64,000 nucleotides of DNA. Origin: Vibrio qingdaonensis. Lineage in GTDB: Bacteria > Pseudomonadota > Gammaproteobacteria > Enterobacterales > Vibrionaceae. A model generated the notes under the pieces. That model was not told the origin of the DNA, ran no database searches, and saw only the letters and a program-made list of their open reading frames with translations. The DNA lies in assembly GCF_026191675.1 (NCBI RefSeq), contig NZ_JAKRRY010000015.1, positions 1-64,000 on the forward strand, given 5' to 3'. Below, piece after piece: positions 63,143 through 64,000 of this stretch. Both the position numbers and the translations under genes were made by a program. The number at the start of each line of letters is the position of its first letter. Positions within the stretch are counted from its first letter, which is position 1.

Positions 63143-63919
63143 ATGAACGAATATCAGATCACTTTTCTTGTCGACAGTACAGAAGCCAATGTGCTCGCAG
63201 CCCAGCCTTTACGTACTCTGGCCAGAAAATTCAAATCGACTATTCACATCATTAATATTACTCAAAACCGCTCAGCGGATCTGACTCGCTCTCTCGCCAT
63301 GCTTCAAGCTGGCTTAAATCAAGGCGACTTATGTCAGATTACCGCGATTGGTATTGATGCTGAACTCACCTGTTTTGTGCTCAAAGACATCATCGCCGAA
63401 CATTACACTCTCATTGGCTCTTACATCAATTATGAGTTCTCTAGCCAACTCGCAGAACGCCTGCCACAACTTTGTCCACCGAGCGAAACTCAATGGCATT
63501 ATGCCAAAGCACATACGGTGCTCACTAAGTTCGAATGCCTAAAAGGGCTGGCACACCTGATCTACCCAGATGATCCCGATGAGCTCATTCTTGCCTTTAT
63601 CAAACGTGAAGAGCGTTCATCCACCTGTGTCACACCAGGTATCGCCCTGCCCCATGTGATGTTTGAGGATATTGATCACATCGCCATCGCTGTCATTGCC
63701 AGTGATACTCCTATTGATTGGGCATCAAAGATGGGACATGTCAACCTAGCAATAGCACTGGTGATGCCAAAAACGCCTAACCGAGAACAGATCATCGCCG
63801 CCACAAACCTGACACGAAACTTATTGTGCGATCAAATTTCAGAGCGCCTTTTAACAACTCGAAGTCGTGTCGATTTACAGGCGCTATTAATGTACTTCAT
63901 GTCTCGGCTACTACCTTAA
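63143..63919 (+). CDS. Degenerate HPr-like domain fused to fructose-type EIIA
   Basis: A 258-residue protein. Residues 1-90 look like HPr (TLARKFKSTIHIINI and LTRSLAMLQAGLNQGDLCQI match the HPr helices and Ser46-region), but there is no histidine before His35, so the phosphorylation site of the GLHTRPA motif is missing. Residues 115-258 are a fructose-type EIIA with the active His171 in GIALPHVMF. It ends near the partial AraC gene on the other strand. I infer a regulatory rather than a phosphotransfer role for the N-terminal domain. Confidence 0.75.
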   Translation: MNEYQITFLVDSTEANVLAAQPLRTLARKFKSTIHIINITQNRSADLTRSLAMLQAGLNQGDLCQITAIGIDAELTCFVLKDIIAEHYTLIGSYINYEFSSQLAERLPQLCPPSETQWHYAKAHTVLTKFECLKGLAHLIYPDDPDELILAFIKREERSSTCVTPGIALPHVMFEDIDHIAIAVIASDTPIDWASKMGHVNLAIALVMPKTPNREQIIAATNLTRNLLCDQISERLLTTRSRVDLQALLMYFMSRLLP

Positions 63920-63923
63920 GATC

Positions 63924-64000
63924 CTAAATTAAACCTCGATATTCCGTTGGCGTTTTGCCTGTTCTGTTTTTAAAAACACGGCAAAAGTAATTCACATCTT
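63924..64000 (-). CDS. C-terminal end of an AraC-family regulator (partial)
   Basis: The last 24 residues of a gene that begins outside the window. NYFCRVFKNRTGKTPTEYRG is the end of the second HTH of AraC-family proteins. Its place next to the PTS operon suggests that it controls those genes. Confidence 0.75.
   Translation of the reverse strand, partial: DVNYFCRVFKNRTGKTPTEYRGLI

Overview
The window looks like a chromosomal segment of a member of the Vibrionaceae, most likely Vibrio. This rests on the gene content (a Vibrio-type DUF3541 protein, the long 532-residue form of isocitrate lyase, a PHA locus with a PsrA-type regulator), on moderate base composition with AT-rich promoters, and on compact convergent gene pairs separated by strong hairpin terminators. 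I see no rRNA, tRNA, CRISPR array, prophage or complete insertion sequence. The content is accessory and metabolic, as is common on the second Vibrio chromosome, but the replicon cannot be proven from sequence alone.

Layout. 0.5-13 kb: a porin with a good CRP-type site far upstream, a 59-residue orphan, two GNAT acetyltransferases, an EamA exporter, a membrane protein of unknown role convergent with an SgrR-type regulator, a tiny ORF divergent from sgrR, a periplasmic YkuD-family protein whose last codons run into a 16-bp tandem repeat, an SDR enzyme, a ChrR-like double cupin, a TSUP transporter, a small secreted peptide and a DUF3541 protein. 13.2-20.2 kb: an alpha-glucoside ABC importer (aglE-F-G-K, minus strand) divergent from a cytoplasmic GH13 alpha-glucosidase. 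20.4-30.6 kb: a polyhydroxyalkanoate/fatty-acid locus with thiolase, phaJ-phaC-phaP on minus, psrA-fadE on plus, and a FabG-like reductase. PsrA-type operators (AAAC-N4-GTTT) lie in front of phaP and psrA. 30.9-32.4 kb: a POT-family peptide transporter. 32.5-35.1 kb: a PAS-PAS-GGDEF-EAL protein. 35.3-40.0 kb: a four-gene cbb3-type oxidase operon (cytochrome c, ccoN, ccoO, and a five-haem CcoP fused to a dehydrogenase-type triheme cytochrome). 40.3-47.3 kb: a RIO kinase, an MhpD-type hydratase, and glyoxylate-shunt genes glcB and aceA around a LysR gene. 47.5-58.5 kb: a YHGT-motif protein, a DUF1501/DUF1800 pair, a LysR regulator, a glycine-zipper protein, DUF1254 and DUF3124 envelope proteins, a GH9 hydrolase and YjjG. 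58.7-64 kb: an XRE regulator, a serine hydrolase, and a fructose-family PTS cluster (EIIA-EIIC-EIIB, a separate EIIB, and a degenerate HPr-EIIA fusion) beside the end of an AraC-type regulator.

How the parts work together. The agl genes import and hydrolyse alpha-glucosides. The PHA block can take acyl-CoA from beta-oxidation (FadE), hydrate it to R-3-hydroxyacyl-CoA (PhaJ) and polymerise it (PhaC, with phasin PhaP), probably under PsrA, which senses fatty acids. aceA and glcB let the cell grow on the resulting acetyl-CoA. The main candidates for undescribed biology are the CcoP-triheme fusion oxidase, the divergent mini-ORF beside sgrR (a possible SgrS/SgrT-like locus outside the enterics), and the HPr-like domain without its phosphorylatable histidine fused to an EIIA.
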